A stretch of DNA of 64,000 bases from Madurella fahalii (taxonomy: Eukaryota > Ascomycota > Sordariomycetes > Sordariales). The stretch's first letter is position 1. Each line of letters begins with the position of its first letter. Location: the NCBI GenBank assembly GCA_029876055.1, contig CM056880.1, forward strand, positions 1,302,001-1,366,000, written 5' to 3'. The position numbers and the translations under genes are program-made. Positions 46,301 through 57,105 of the stretch are shown here, piece by piece. A model generated the notes under the pieces. The model did no database searches. It was not told the DNA's origin and saw nothing but the letters and a program-made list of their open reading frames with translations.

Positions 46301-47504
46301 AGACCCTGATCGTCTTGTCTTCGCCCGCAGAGATAATGAGATCCTGGTGGGGGTGGAACAGACAGCCGCTGGCATTCTGGAAGTGGCCACGGCAAGTATC
46401 TACCTCCCACTGCATTATGTTAGCGTAAGCCCGTCGCTCCAGGCAGAGATGCGGGCACATACAGCCTTAGTTTCGCTCATGCGCCACAGCTTGATGAGCC
46501 GGTCATCTCCCGCCGAGACGATGAGTGGCATCGTAGGATGGAAAGCGACCCAGTTAACACCCCTGTCGTGACCTTCGAGTACGAACTTGACAACGGCATC
46601 TGTGTTGCCGAACATATCGGTCTGGTTCGCATTGGCGCGGGAAACTTGGTCTTCGAACGACATGGACGTCGGGGCGGAATGCTTCTTGCGCAGGCCAGAG
46701 ACTAGATGTTGTTAGTTATAACCGCGCCTACCAAGCGCGCGTTGTCAAACACCGGATAAGACGCCACGTACTGTCCCAAACACGAACGGACTGGTCGAGC
46801 GAAGCCGAAACAACCAAATCCTCCTTGGGGTGGAACTGGGCGCACATAGCGTAGTGGTTGTGGCCCGTCATTGTGCAGACTGTTTCCCGGTCAGCACCGA
46901 TCTGTACCTAGCTGCCACGGTAGTCTTACGCAGGGAGCGATTCTGCCAATTCCATATCCGAATCGTCTGGTCGTCACTAGCGCTGACAATCCAGGGGAGC
47001 TCGTGGTGGAAGAAGACGGTCCGGATATAGTCGAGGTGCCCGTTCAGCGTGAAGAGGCACCGCCGGGTCTGGTACGACCAAACCTTGATCTTGTAATCAT
47101 CACCGCCCGAAACGAAGAGGGGCTGCCACGGCGTCAGCAAGCTTCCATACCTCAGCCCGCCCGTCTCGACCTCACCTGCGTCTTGTGGAAATCGACACCG
47201 CGAACAGGGCCATCGTGCTCTTCGAATCGGTCAATCAGAGTTCCCATGCGGTAATCCCAAAGCTGGATCGTGGAGGAGTGGAGAGAGACGAGGATCCATG
47301 GTCTATTTAGGAGGGTCAGCGTCGAACGAGATGGTGGGGGGGGGGGGGAGCTCAGGCAGCTGCGAACCGTGTAGGGTGGAATGCGATGCCCTTAGCGCGC
47401 GACGACTTGGACTCGAACTGTGCCGACGGGTCAGCGCGAGTTGGCGCATTTCATCGAGAATACATGATCACAAAGCGACGGACCTTGGTGAGCATTCCCG
47501 ACAT
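43351..47504 (-). CDS. cop1: Coatomer subunit alpha (alpha-COP)
   Basis: Predicted 1,213 aa, as usual for the family. Ten exons: 47484-47504, 47368-47417, 47176-47302, 46930-47122, 46772-46879, 46463-46701, 46192-46409, 44808-46141, 43650-44758, 43351-43593. Every junction keeps frame. The start is MSGMLTKFESKSSRAKG. Six N-terminal WD40 blades follow (PWILVSLHSSTIQLWDYRMG, PLFVSGGDDYKIKVW, WIVSASDDQTIRIWNW, DLVVSASLDQSVRVWD, LIISAGEDKTIRVWD), the propeller that reads dilysine cargo signals. The middle is a second propeller plus alpha-solenoid that interacts with beta'-COP. The C-terminal domain that binds epsilon-COP ends with a Cys-rich segment (CTVCEVCEVG). COPI coats retrieve proteins from Golgi to ER. 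The first exon has two in-frame ATGs (47504, 47495). The gene is divergent from UGGT. Confidence 0.97.
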
Positions 47505-48305
47505 GTTGGCTGATGGGGGAGACCGAGGCCTGGGCTCCCGGCATCAACTGGGGATCGGGACGCTTTCGAAAGACAAAGTGGTGGATTCGGGCCGCAGGGA
47601 AGACTCTGGCAGTGAACAGCAGCCGGGTGTGTCGCGGCGTGGTTACTTTTCTAATGTGAGGAATCGGGGCCGGCTGCTGAGGTCCATCGGCCTGGTCAAT
47701 CAAATCATAGGGAACCGTGGCATCTCAATGAAAGTGTGGGTTCGCTACAACTGCAGGGAACCAAGCGAGCCTCAGGCACCAAATCGCACCTTTAATTTTC
47801 CGGACCCACCGAAGCTCCCGTCATGTCCCGCCATTGTGCACCAGCCACAGCCCCTCCTACGCTAATGTTCTCCACTGACGTCTTGCATGTGTGTCTGGGC
47901 GCCCTGTTAGCTCCAGACGCGCTAAACCATATTGGTTGAGCTGTTCTCAGCGATGTGTTCAGAAGCGGACGCCCTGAACGTTGGAGGCTCTCCAACTCAC
48001 GCTGAATAACCCCACCAACTCGCCGTCAATGAACAGAACGCCCAACGGGAATTGAGGCTACCTGGTGTGTAGTGTTATTTCTCCCACCAAAATACTAGGC
48101 CTACCATACGATTCCATTCGAAAACCTGGGTTTGTACGGAAGCTGCATCGGCAGCCGTGTCTGCTGCGTCCTGCCACGGTGGCATTAAGCCGCGGCCCAT
48201 GTCCGCCAAAGCCGCTGTTTGACAATCTATCGCCACTCCTCCGCTGGCGACCATTGACGATCTGGGTTTCACTGTAAAGAGCCCCCCTGGGCTGCTGTAA
48301 GCATC
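47505..48305. promoter_or_regulatory. Shared divergent promoter region of alpha-COP and UGGT genes
   Basis: An 800-nt interval flanked by the start codons of two divergently transcribed secretory-pathway genes. No other gene fits. I did not identify a specific unfolded-protein-response element. Co-regulation is inference from arrangement and function. Confidence 0.45.
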
Positions 48306-51300
48306 ATGATTCGACTCTCTCAGCTGCCGTGGAGTCTCGCGGCGGCGATTCTCGCAGCGACATGTCTTTCCTCGACACCCGTCGCAGCATCGCCGTCGGT
48401 CAACGTCGCGCTGAAGGCGGCATTCCCCTCTCCGCCCTACCTGGTTGAGTTGCTGTAGGTAGCCTCTCGTCGCCAATTGCGGGCCTAGGCTCACAGGGTT
48501 CCCAGTGAAACAGCTGCCGCGGATAATACGACAGCCTACTTCGCTCTACTAGACCGCATCTCGAAGGGCCACTTTGCCGAGGCCAAGACCGACAAGGCGC
48601 TCTACGAAAGATTCGTCGAGGTCTTACGAGATGACGGACACATGGGTGCGGAGGCGCTGTCGACCTTCAAGCTGGCTCTCTCGATGCGGACCGCAGCGCC
48701 TCGGGTCGAAGCACACTATCAGTACTACGAAACGGCGGTGGAACCTTCACTACGCGGTGCTCAGGATGGATGCGGACAGTGGTTCCTTGTCGGTGGAAAG
48801 CAATACTGCACTCCGTCCCTTGATGCAGCGCACGGGGAGGTGGAGCAGAGCTCACAGGAACGGACACTGCCATTTGACCGCAAGTTTGGCACTGGACCCC
48901 GGGATATCGTTCTATATGCCGATATTACGTCGCAGAATTTCCGTGCCTACCATGAGACCGCCATGGAAATCGCCCGGAAAGGAGAGGGGTCGTACCGCGT
49001 CAGATACAGAAGAAGCAGTGCGCATCCAAACGAACCCCTCACCGTCAGTGGCTACGGCGTTGAACTTGCTCTAAAACGGACTGACTATATTGTCATCGAT
49101 GATCGAGATACAGGCGCCGGTAAGGCGCCGGGAGACGAGGCGCAGAAGCCTATCGGCTCTTCCGAGGTGGTCCTGGATGAAGAGGAGGAGATCTCAGATA
49201 TCAAGCCCCTCGAAAAGTCTGAGCTGGCGTCGCTCGGCATGAAAGTCGCATCTTTTATCATGCAGAGCGAGTCGCCGTTTGAGACTCTGCTCAAACTCAC
49301 TCAGGATTTTCCCAAGTACTCGACATCTCTCGATGCCCACAACGTCTCAGCTGAGTTCGATGCCGAGCATCGAGGGAACCGGGTGATGCTGGTACCCGAG
49401 GGGATGAACGTCTTGTGGATGAACGGCGTTCAATTAATAGATCGCCAGATCCAACCGTTCGGCTTGGTGGACCTGCTCACGCGTGAGCGGAAGCTGATCA
49501 ATGGAGTTCTGGACCTGGGTCTCACCGGGCAGCAGGCTATTTCGCTTCTAGGCCACGAAAAGGTAGCCCAAGCAAAGTCAGGCGAAGACGAGCCTCGCAG
49601 GTTTGACTGGCGTGATCAGACCGAAGAGGGCCGTGTCATCATCTGGCTCAATAATCTTGAGAAAGATAAGCGGTACGAGGACTTCTCTCCAAGTATATGG
49701 TCGTTGCTTCAGCATTTTGGCCATGGGCTGCCGCAAATCCGGAAGGACATCTTCAACCTGGTCGTCCCCGTGGACTTCACCAAAGCTGAGGATATCAAGC
49801 TCATCACGACACAGCTCTTGGCCTTCATGAAGCGGTTAATCCCGGTTCGGTTTGGGTTGGTTCCGCTTACTCCGACAGGAGAGGCCATTGACCAAGCCAA
49901 GGTCGTCTACCATCTTCTCGAAAACTACGGTCTGGCGGCCACAGCATTTTACTTAGAAAAGTCGCTCGAGCTCAAGAAGACTGCCAAGGCCGACGAAGGC
50001 ATCTTCAAACAAGCGATCCAGGACCGAGCGCTACGACCCGAATCTACTCCGCTACCATTCAACGATATCTTCACCTCTGAAGAGCACGAGAAGCAGATCC
50101 ATCTCACGAAGTGCTGGGTGGAGCGCCTGCGTGCCGATGGCGAGGTGCCGACGCTATTCTTCGACGGCTTCGCAATCCCCCGGGACGACAACTGGCTCAA
50201 GGCCATGAACCAGAGGCTCATGATGGATCTGCAGACTATCCAGCAAGCTGCATATTTCGGCATGGTCAATGATGACACATGGATCCCTGGCTACTTTCTT
50301 GAGAACTCTATCGCCCGGCGCAACACCTTCATCTTCCCCGAAGACTCAAAGCAACTTACTGTGCTCAATGTAAACAAACTGTACACGGAGCATCATGACG
50401 TCCTCGGCAACATTCCTGTAATCGAGGCGGACAAGGAATCAACCAAGGAAGACTGGGCTGCCTTGACTGTCATTGCGGATCTGGGCAGCATTGAAGGGCA
50501 GAAGCTGCTCTTCTATGCCATTCAATTCCGTCAAGAACGGCCCGGTGTCCGGTTGGACATTGTACACAACCCCAAGGATTTGTCGCGCTCGCCATCGCAG
50601 ATCAATGCGCGCATCAAGACACAGGAAGGCAGTCTGGCCACTATCAGCCGTCTTCTTGATTTGGAAACCATCTTGGAAGGCGGCGAAGCTGAGGCTGACC
50701 CTGCCTTTGATGCTGCACTTGCCAACTTCATCGCCAGTGCCAACCTGAAGGCTGGTGATAATACACTGATGCTCAACGGCCGCGTTGTCGGCCCAATTCT
50801 GTCAGCCGATGACTTTAAGAAAGAGGACTTTGAGCAGTTCCTCGAAGCTGAGCGCACGAGCCGGATTCTGCCCGTCTACAAGGCCATTGAGGACCTTGGC
50901 CTCGCTGACAAGGTGTCAGGTCCGTTGGATGCAGCCGGGTTGACATCCGTCACCGCTCTCTCCAGCATCTCGGATCTCCCGCAAGGCATTTTTGACTCGG
51001 CGCCGTCGATCAGAATTGCGGCGTACAAGGAGTGGAACTCGACATACACGTCATTCCAAGTCGGCGATGCCTCAACTGCCACCATCTTCTTCGTCGCTGC
51101 CATCAACCCCGCCAGCGAGGTTGGCCAGAAGTGGGCTGCTGTACTGAAAGTGCTCTCGGAGCTAGAAGGCGTCCATCTCCAAGTCTTCCTCAATCCGGCT
51201 GACGGACTCGGGGAGCTTCCTGTGAAGCGGTTCTACCGCTACGTTCTTGAGTCATCACCGAGTTTTGACGAGAACGGCAAGGTTAAGGCTCTCTCAGCGA

Positions 51301-52877
51301 ACTTTGAAAGAGTACCGCCAGACACTCTATTTGTTGCCGGTATGGATGTGCCGCCCGCCTGGCTTGTAACCTCCAAAGTCTCAGTTGATGATCTGGATAA
51401 CCTCCGCATCAAGGATATCAAAGCCAAACGAGGCACGGATCAAATTGAGGCTGTCTACGAATTGGAGAACATCTTGATTGAAGGCCACTCACGCGAGCTG
51501 CCGACCGGACAACCTCCTCGAGGCGTGCAGCTTGTCCTAGCTACCGAGAAAGACTCGCATTTTGCCGACACTATCATCATGTCCAACCTCGGTTTCTTCC
51601 AGTTCAAGGCTAACCCAGGTGTCTACAACATCCGGCTCAAGGAAGGCCGGAGTTCAGACATCTACACCATAGAGAGCGTCGGTGCTCGGGGCTGGGCACC
51701 CGTCCCGGGTGACGAGACCACCGAGATCGCGCTCATGGGCTTCCAGGGCACGACCCTCTACCCCCGCCTTAGACGCAAGCCCGGAATGGAGGAGGAAGAC
51801 GTCCTGGAAGAGGCCAAGGCCGAGACCACGGGCAGCGGCGCCATGGATTTTGTCTCCAAGGGCCTCAAATTCGCCGAGGGGATCCTCGGCCGTGGCAACA
51901 AGCCCGCAGAAACAAAGTCCCTCTCCGACACGGAACACGCCGAAATCAACATCTTCTCGGTCGCCAGTGGCCACCTCTACGAGCGCATGCTCAACATCAT
52001 GATGGTCTCGGTCATGCGTCACACCAACCACACGGTCAAGTTCTGGTTCATCGAGCAGTTCCTCTCGCCCTCGTTCAAGGACTTTATCCCGACCATGGCG
52101 GCCGAGTACGGGTTCAAGTACGAAATGGTCGCGTACAAGTGGCCGCACTGGCTACGCCAGCAAAAAGAAAAACAGCGCGAGATCTGGGGCTACAAGATCC
52201 TCTTCCTCGACGTCCTCTTCCCCCTGTCCCTCGACAAAGTCATCTTTGTCGACGCCGACCAGATCGTGCGTACAGACATGTACGACCTGGTGCAACTCGA
52301 CCTCGAGGGCGCGCCCTACGGTTTCACCCCGATGTGTGATTCCCGTACCGAGATGGAAGGCTTCCGCTTCTGGAAGACGGGGTACTGGGCCAACTACCTC
52401 AAGGGGAAGCCTTACCACATCAGCGCGCTGTACGTGGTGGACCTGGCGCGCTTCAGGGAGCTGGCCGCCGGCGACCGGCTGCGGCAGCAGTACCACGCCC
52501 TGTCGGCCGACCCGCAGTCGCTGGCGAACCTGGACCAGGACTTGCCGAACCACATGCAGTTCCAGATCCCGATCCACAGCCTGCCGCAGGAGTGGCTGTG
52601 GTGCGAGACGTGGTGCAGCGACGAGACACTGGCGGACGCGCGCACGATTGACTTGTGCAATAACCCGCAGACCAAGGAGCCCAAGCTGGATCGGGCGCGG
52701 AGGCAGGTGCCTGAGTGGACGGAATATGATGAGGAGATTGCGGCGTTGGCGAAGAGGCGGAGGGAACAACAACAACAGCAGCAGGGGTCGGCGGAGACAG
52801 TACAGAAGAACACCAAGAGTAGGAGGCTTGATGAAGGCGAGGCTGCTGAGACGGGACATGTTATTGACGAGCTGTAA
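48306..52877 (+). CDS. gpt1: UDP-glucose:glycoprotein glucosyltransferase (ER folding sensor)
   Basis: Predicted 1,506 aa; exons 48306-48454 and 48506-52877. Choosing the acceptor at 48505 gives the family sequence VELLETAAADNTTAYF. A signal peptide is clear (MIRLSQLPWSLAAAILAATC). The long N-terminal part corresponds to the thioredoxin-like and beta-sandwich folding-sensor domains. The C-terminal GT24 glycosyltransferase domain, about residues 1195-1450, starts INIFSVASGHLYERMLNIMM and contains the metal/UDP-glucose-binding DxD in FVDADQIVRTD. It continues with NLDQDLPNHMQ and SLPQEWLWCETWC. The enzyme re-glucosylates misfolded N-glycoproteins so calnexin can rebind them. The protein ends IDEL, a likely ER-retrieval signal of the HDEL/KDEL class, after a Gln-rich stretch. 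Confidence 0.97.
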
Positions 52878-53090
52878 TCGTGTTTATACATTGGTTCTAT
52901 CCTCCAGCCATATCTACATAGAGGGAGAGCTTCGGCAGAATTGGATTTATTCGGTCCTGATCAAGCAAGTGTGCATGCGTGTGCCATCTATCGTCTCATT
53001 CATTCGCGCTGTCTATCACTACCGCATGTGATTCGCCAACTCCCCGAGCAATGCAGCAAAACCCAAGCAACACACCCCCATCCCCCCTCT
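52878..53090. other. Short convergent 3' spacer
   Basis: Only 213 nt separate the stops of the converging UGGT and Rad54 genes, so their 3' UTRs probably overlap or abut. Confidence 0.5.
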
Positions 53091-55550
53091 TCAATGCGAG
53101 ATATACTGAAACACGGCGCTCACTTCAGCCTCCCCGCTCTCCTGCTTCAGCAGGTGATCCTGAATCCCCTTCAATCCCTCATTCACAAAGTGATTCCACG
53201 TGCTCGTATCGCCGTACAGCATGGCCTGGGCCTTGATGTGCTGCTTCCCGTCGGGGCGGCAGCGCTTGCACTTGAAGGTGTCGTGGGTGTCGCTCGTGGT
53301 GTCGGGGCGGTACTGGAAGAGCTCGCGCAGGCTGTCGAGGCTGAAGTGGCGCTCGACGTCCTCGGCCGAGTCGACGACGCACGAGCTCAGGCTCTGCTTG
53401 TGGCTCTGGCGCTGGAAGATCTTCTCCTCGATGGTGCCCGTGGCGATGAAGCGGTAGACGAAGCAGTCCTTCTTCTGGCCGTCGCGCCACACGCGCGCGA
53501 GCGCCTGCTGGTCCGCCGCCGGGTTCCAGTCCGGGTCGAACAGCACGAGCCGGTTGGCGCCGATCAGGTTGAGGCCGCAGCCGCCCGCCTTGCTCGAGAG
53601 GAGGAAGACGAACTCGTCGCCGTCCGGGTTGTTGAACCGGTCGACGAGCTTCTGCCGCTTGTTGACCGCCATCGTGCCGTCCAGGCGGAGGCAGCCGTAC
53701 CCGCACGAGCGGCAGAGGCGCTCAAAGATGTCGAGCGTCGACGTGTAGTTGCTGATGAGGACGATCTTGTCCGTCGTGTCGGCGCGGATGCGCGCGAGCA
53801 TGCGGTCGAGGACCTGCATCTTGCCCGAGTACCACGGCTTGATCTCGCGGTCGCGGCCGCGGGCCTCTTTGGGAACGTAATCCTCGGGCCAGTACTGCTC
53901 GCAGCCCGGCAGGTCGGCTGAGAGGTCTAGGAGGTCGGGGTGGTTGCAGAGCTTCTTGAGGATGCCGATGGCTTTCAGTGGCTGGGAGCCCTTGCCGCGG
54001 AGCAACGCTTGGATGTCGGGGGAGGTGATGAAGTAGTTATAAAGCGCGAGCTGGAAGGGCGCCAGGTTGCAGAAGACGACGTGCTCGTACTTGACGGGGA
54101 GATACTTGGATAGGATGTCGTTTGTTCGTCGGATGATGAACTTGTTGACGATGGCGAGCAGCTCCGCGAGGCACTCGTCGCCGCGTTGCCGCTCGGCCTC
54201 GGTGGCATCTGCGTCACGGCCGCGGAGGATGGGGAGTTCAAAACGTTTGCGGAATTCCAAGCGGCTTCCGAGAAGATCGGGATTGGCGAAGCTGATGAGG
54301 GCAAAGTATTCGGACAGATCGTTCTGGATCGGTGTGCCCGACAAGATAACGCGCCGAGACACGTTCAAGTTATTCAGGGCGCTAAAGGTCTGGCTGTCTC
54401 CGTTCTTGAGGCGGTGTCCCTCGTCGCAGAGCATCAGGCCAATCGGTGTGTTCTTGAGCTCTTCGACGTTAAGCCGGAGGGTCTCGTACGAGACGATGAT
54501 GACGGGCCGCGTGACGGCCCGCCCAGACGCAATGGCCCACTGACGAAGCTGCCGAGTCAGCTCTTCCTTTGACGCCTTGCCGTCGATAGCGAAAGGCGTG
54601 ATCGCGTCGGCGCCCAGCCATTTTGTCAGCTCGTTTGCCCAATTCCGTACCAGACTTGACGGACAAGCTACGATGGCTTTCTGAATCGTGGTCTTGCCTG
54701 CCTCAGGGGACTGCTTGAGGAGGGTCCAAAGGAGGGTGATACATTGCAGCGTCTTTCCGAGACCCATTTCGTCGGCCATGATGCAGCCGTTTGCCTTTTC
54801 GTCAATCATACCCGTTACACACTTGTACATAAACTTCACACCCTCAATCTGATGTGGGCGAAGCACCTTGGCGAGCTTTGGGTCGATAACAACCGGAACC
54901 CTCGGATGCTCGCCCACCACCTTTTTCTTGAGCCCCAGAATCTCAGCAAGGCTCTTGTGCATCAGAGGCGCGTCGAGCTTTGACGCCGGCTCCGGCTCCT
55001 TGGCTGCTTCGTCCGGCTTCGGTGTCTCCTTGGGCTTGTCATCTATCGTCGGGTCATAGAGCACAATGGCAAACTCGCCGCTCGGATCGTGCAACGGTTT
55101 CGGCACAAACACGGCTCCCTGTCTTAACCCCAGCGTGGGAGGCGGCCGGTTTGGATTGTACGCGGCATTGTTCTTGTTGACAAACGGGACGGAAAAGGCC
55201 TTCCGGAACACCTTGTCCTTGTCCTTGACCTGGAAGACGGGGAACTTGTTCGCATCCCGATTAGCCAGCGCGAGGCGGTCGGCATTTGTGTAGGGCTTAT
55301 CAGCGTCTGGCTCCCCGTCGGCACCCCTGTAGTCGATCTTCCTCCGCTTTCTCGCAGGGCGATCAGCTGCCACAGTACGCGTCGCCGCGCCGGGGCATTT
55401 GAACGGTTTGTGCAGACGGTCAATTGACTGCGGCGTGGGAAATCGGCTCCGAGAAACGAGGTTCTCCTTGTTGAAGGCCGGCGCGGTTGGCGTTGAAGCC
55501 GTCCTGGCGGTGCCCGAGTCAGTCGCGTGGCCCAGCGATAATGCCGACAA
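53091..55550 (-). CDS. rad54: DNA repair and recombination ATPase Rad54
   Basis: A single large exon of about 819 codons. SF2/SWI2-SNF2 helicase motifs are complete: LRPHQIEGVKFMYKC, Walker A MADEMGLGKT (Lys about 266), DEGH box MLCDEGHRLKNGD, and SGTPIQNDLSEYFALISFAN. The helicase C-terminal motifs are LLSSKAGGCGLNLIGANRLV and DPDWNPAADQQALARVWRDG. The basic N-terminal region (PARKRRKIDYRG) and VPFVNKNNAAYNP are typical of Rad54 rather than Rdh54. Rad54 works with Rad51 to remodel chromatin and promote strand invasion in homologous recombination. The conserved frame begins at an acceptor-like GTACAG near 55,552 and contains no Met before residue 198, so the ATG must lie on an upstream exon not found here; 55550 is a lower bound. 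Confidence 0.94.
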   Translation of the reverse strand: MSALSLGHATDSGTARTASTPTAPAFNKENLVSRSRFPTPQSIDRLHKPFKCPGAATRTVAADRPARKRRKIDYRGADGEPDADKPYTNADRLALANRDANKFPVFQVKDKDKVFRKAFSVPFVNKNNAAYNPNRPPPTLGLRQGAVFVPKPLHDPSGEFAIVLYDPTIDDKPKETPKPDEAAKEPEPASKLDAPLMHKSLAEILGLKKKVVGEHPRVPVVIDPKLAKVLRPHQIEGVKFMYKCVTGMIDEKANGCIMADEMGLGKTLQCITLLWTLLKQSPEAGKTTIQKAIVACPSSLVRNWANELTKWLGADAITPFAIDGKASKEELTRQLRQWAIASGRAVTRPVIIVSYETLRLNVEELKNTPIGLMLCDEGHRLKNGDSQTFSALNNLNVSRRVILSGTPIQNDLSEYFALISFANPDLLGSRLEFRKRFELPILRGRDADATEAERQRGDECLAELLAIVNKFIIRRTNDILSKYLPVKYEHVVFCNLAPFQLALYNYFITSPDIQALLRGKGSQPLKAIGILKKLCNHPDLLDLSADLPGCEQYWPEDYVPKEARGRDREIKPWYSGKMQVLDRMLARIRADTTDKIVLISNYTSTLDIFERLCRSCGYGCLRLDGTMAVNKRQKLVDRFNNPDGDEFVFLLSSKAGGCGLNLIGANRLVLFDPDWNPAADQQALARVWRDGQKKDCFVYRFIATGTIEEKIFQRQSHKQSLSSCVVDSAEDVERHFSLDSLRELFQYRPDTTSDTHDTFKCKRCRPDGKQHIKAQAMLYGDTSTWNHFVNEGLKGIQDHLLKQESGEAEVSAVFQYISH

Positions 55551-56953
55551 GCTGTACTCACATGATTATAGACTGATGTGAACCACAAGGAGGCCGCTCT
55601 CCTCGCGCAATGCCGCCTTAGAACCTATGGCGCAGATGCGGACGAAAATTTGGGCAGTTCTGGTCTCAACACCAAATTTGGAGAGGGCGAGTTTGCAATG
55701 TTGACTTCTGGCTTGGGACGCGCCAGGCAGACGCGCCTTTGCCACGATGTCAGATGACCATGCCAAGTCACATGTGCACGGACCACTATGCGTGTAAGTC
55801 CAGGCTATATTACCTCAATTGGGAAGCAACTAACTAGAACGTCAACAACGAATTGATTCTCTGATGCAAAGGGAAACACCAAGTTCTGGCCACGTCATGG
55901 ACAAAAATCTTCTCAATATGGTTACATGGTATTATCACAGATTTTGCGCATCCAGAGTAGAAGTAACAAAGAATCCTCAATCCAATTCCTGTACTGCATG
56001 AATTCCCGGCTCCATCATCCGCAGTCCGCGGATCGTGATGACACCGATGTGCAAATATTTAGGATCCACTAACCATTTGTGACAAGATAGCTTCGGTAAT
56101 ATATCTCAGGTGTCCAGCCAGACTGAAAAGGCGGAAATTCGTATATTGGTCAGTGGTTGTGCTGCAAGCACCGCCACACCGGGCCCCATCAACCTAGCAT
56201 TTAACGATTTAACGATTTAACGATTTAACGATTTAAACCTATTATGCAGTAATTACCATGTTACATGAGTCAAAAGATAAAATATTAGGTTCGAGAAATC
56301 AGAGGCTTGAAGTCCCTAAGCTCATCTATGGCTGTAAAAGTACGCTCGTCAGCAGCAGGCCGGTCTGCAATGGATAGTTGTAGGCTTCTTCCCTTGAGTT
56401 GAGATGTAGGAGATAATAGGACCCGTTTAAGTTAAGTATCCCAAATTATCATCAAAGAAAAGCAATTAGGCAAGCCACCTAGGCAGCGCGTTTGATATTA
56501 CGAAGGCAGCCAAACCACATGCCCCTCCGTGCTGCGTTCTTTCTTGCTCGCTCCCCCGGTCCCAATTTTCATCCCAACCCGAACGTGATTCTCTCTGCTC
56601 ATCAGTGATTTAAATCCGCACACACTGAAGTAAAAATGATCAATATTTCTGGATTTTTCAGTTTAATCAGCCTGCCCCACGTCCCATCTATAAATTATCG
56701 CTCCCTTCCCTCCTCCTCCTCTTTTCTTCTTGCCTCCAGCAACCCACGAACTCCCCTCGAAGTGCGACTTTACCAATGACGTAGGTAAGCTGCCATTTCC
56801 AAGCCATCGACATATTTTCCATCTTGCATTTAGTCTTCGTCTCTCGTTTCCATCTTGTCTTGCAGCCAGTCTCGCATCGTCCCACTTGATTTTCGCTTCA
56901 TCCATCGCTTTCCCGAAGTCGCTAACTTTACTCCCATGTTCAGCAGCCTTACC
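55551..56953. other. AT-rich intergenic region upstream of Rad54
   Basis: Should contain the missing Rad54 start exon and promoter. I could not choose among several short ATG frames: those nearest the acceptor (55,563 and about 55,725-55,785) close at once with TGA. An octamer repeat is listed separately. Confidence 0.4.
56203..56234 (+). repeat. AACGATTT octamer tandem repeat, four perfect copies
   Basis: Four uninterrupted copies of AACGATTT, flanked by half-copies (ATTT before, AAAC after), in an AT-rich intergenic stretch. Confidence 0.9.
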
Positions 56954-57105
56954 GACGGCACCCAAGTCGACGACATTACCGAATCGACGGCACCCGACTT
57001 GACGGCACCCGACTCGACGACATTACCGAATCGACGGCACCCGGCTCGACGACACTACCGAATCGACGGCACCCGACTCGACGACACTACCGAATCGACC
57101 GAATC
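56954..57105 (+). repeat. 32-bp minisatellite
   Basis: A 32-bp unit beginning GACGGCACCCGACTCGACGA and ending CCGAATC repeats four times (56954, 57001, 57033, 57065), with a 15-bp partial copy at 56986 and a 9-bp remnant at the end. Copies differ by one to three substitutions. Because 32 is not a multiple of three, each copy is read in a new frame, so the open frames over it are not evidence for a protein. Confidence 0.88.
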
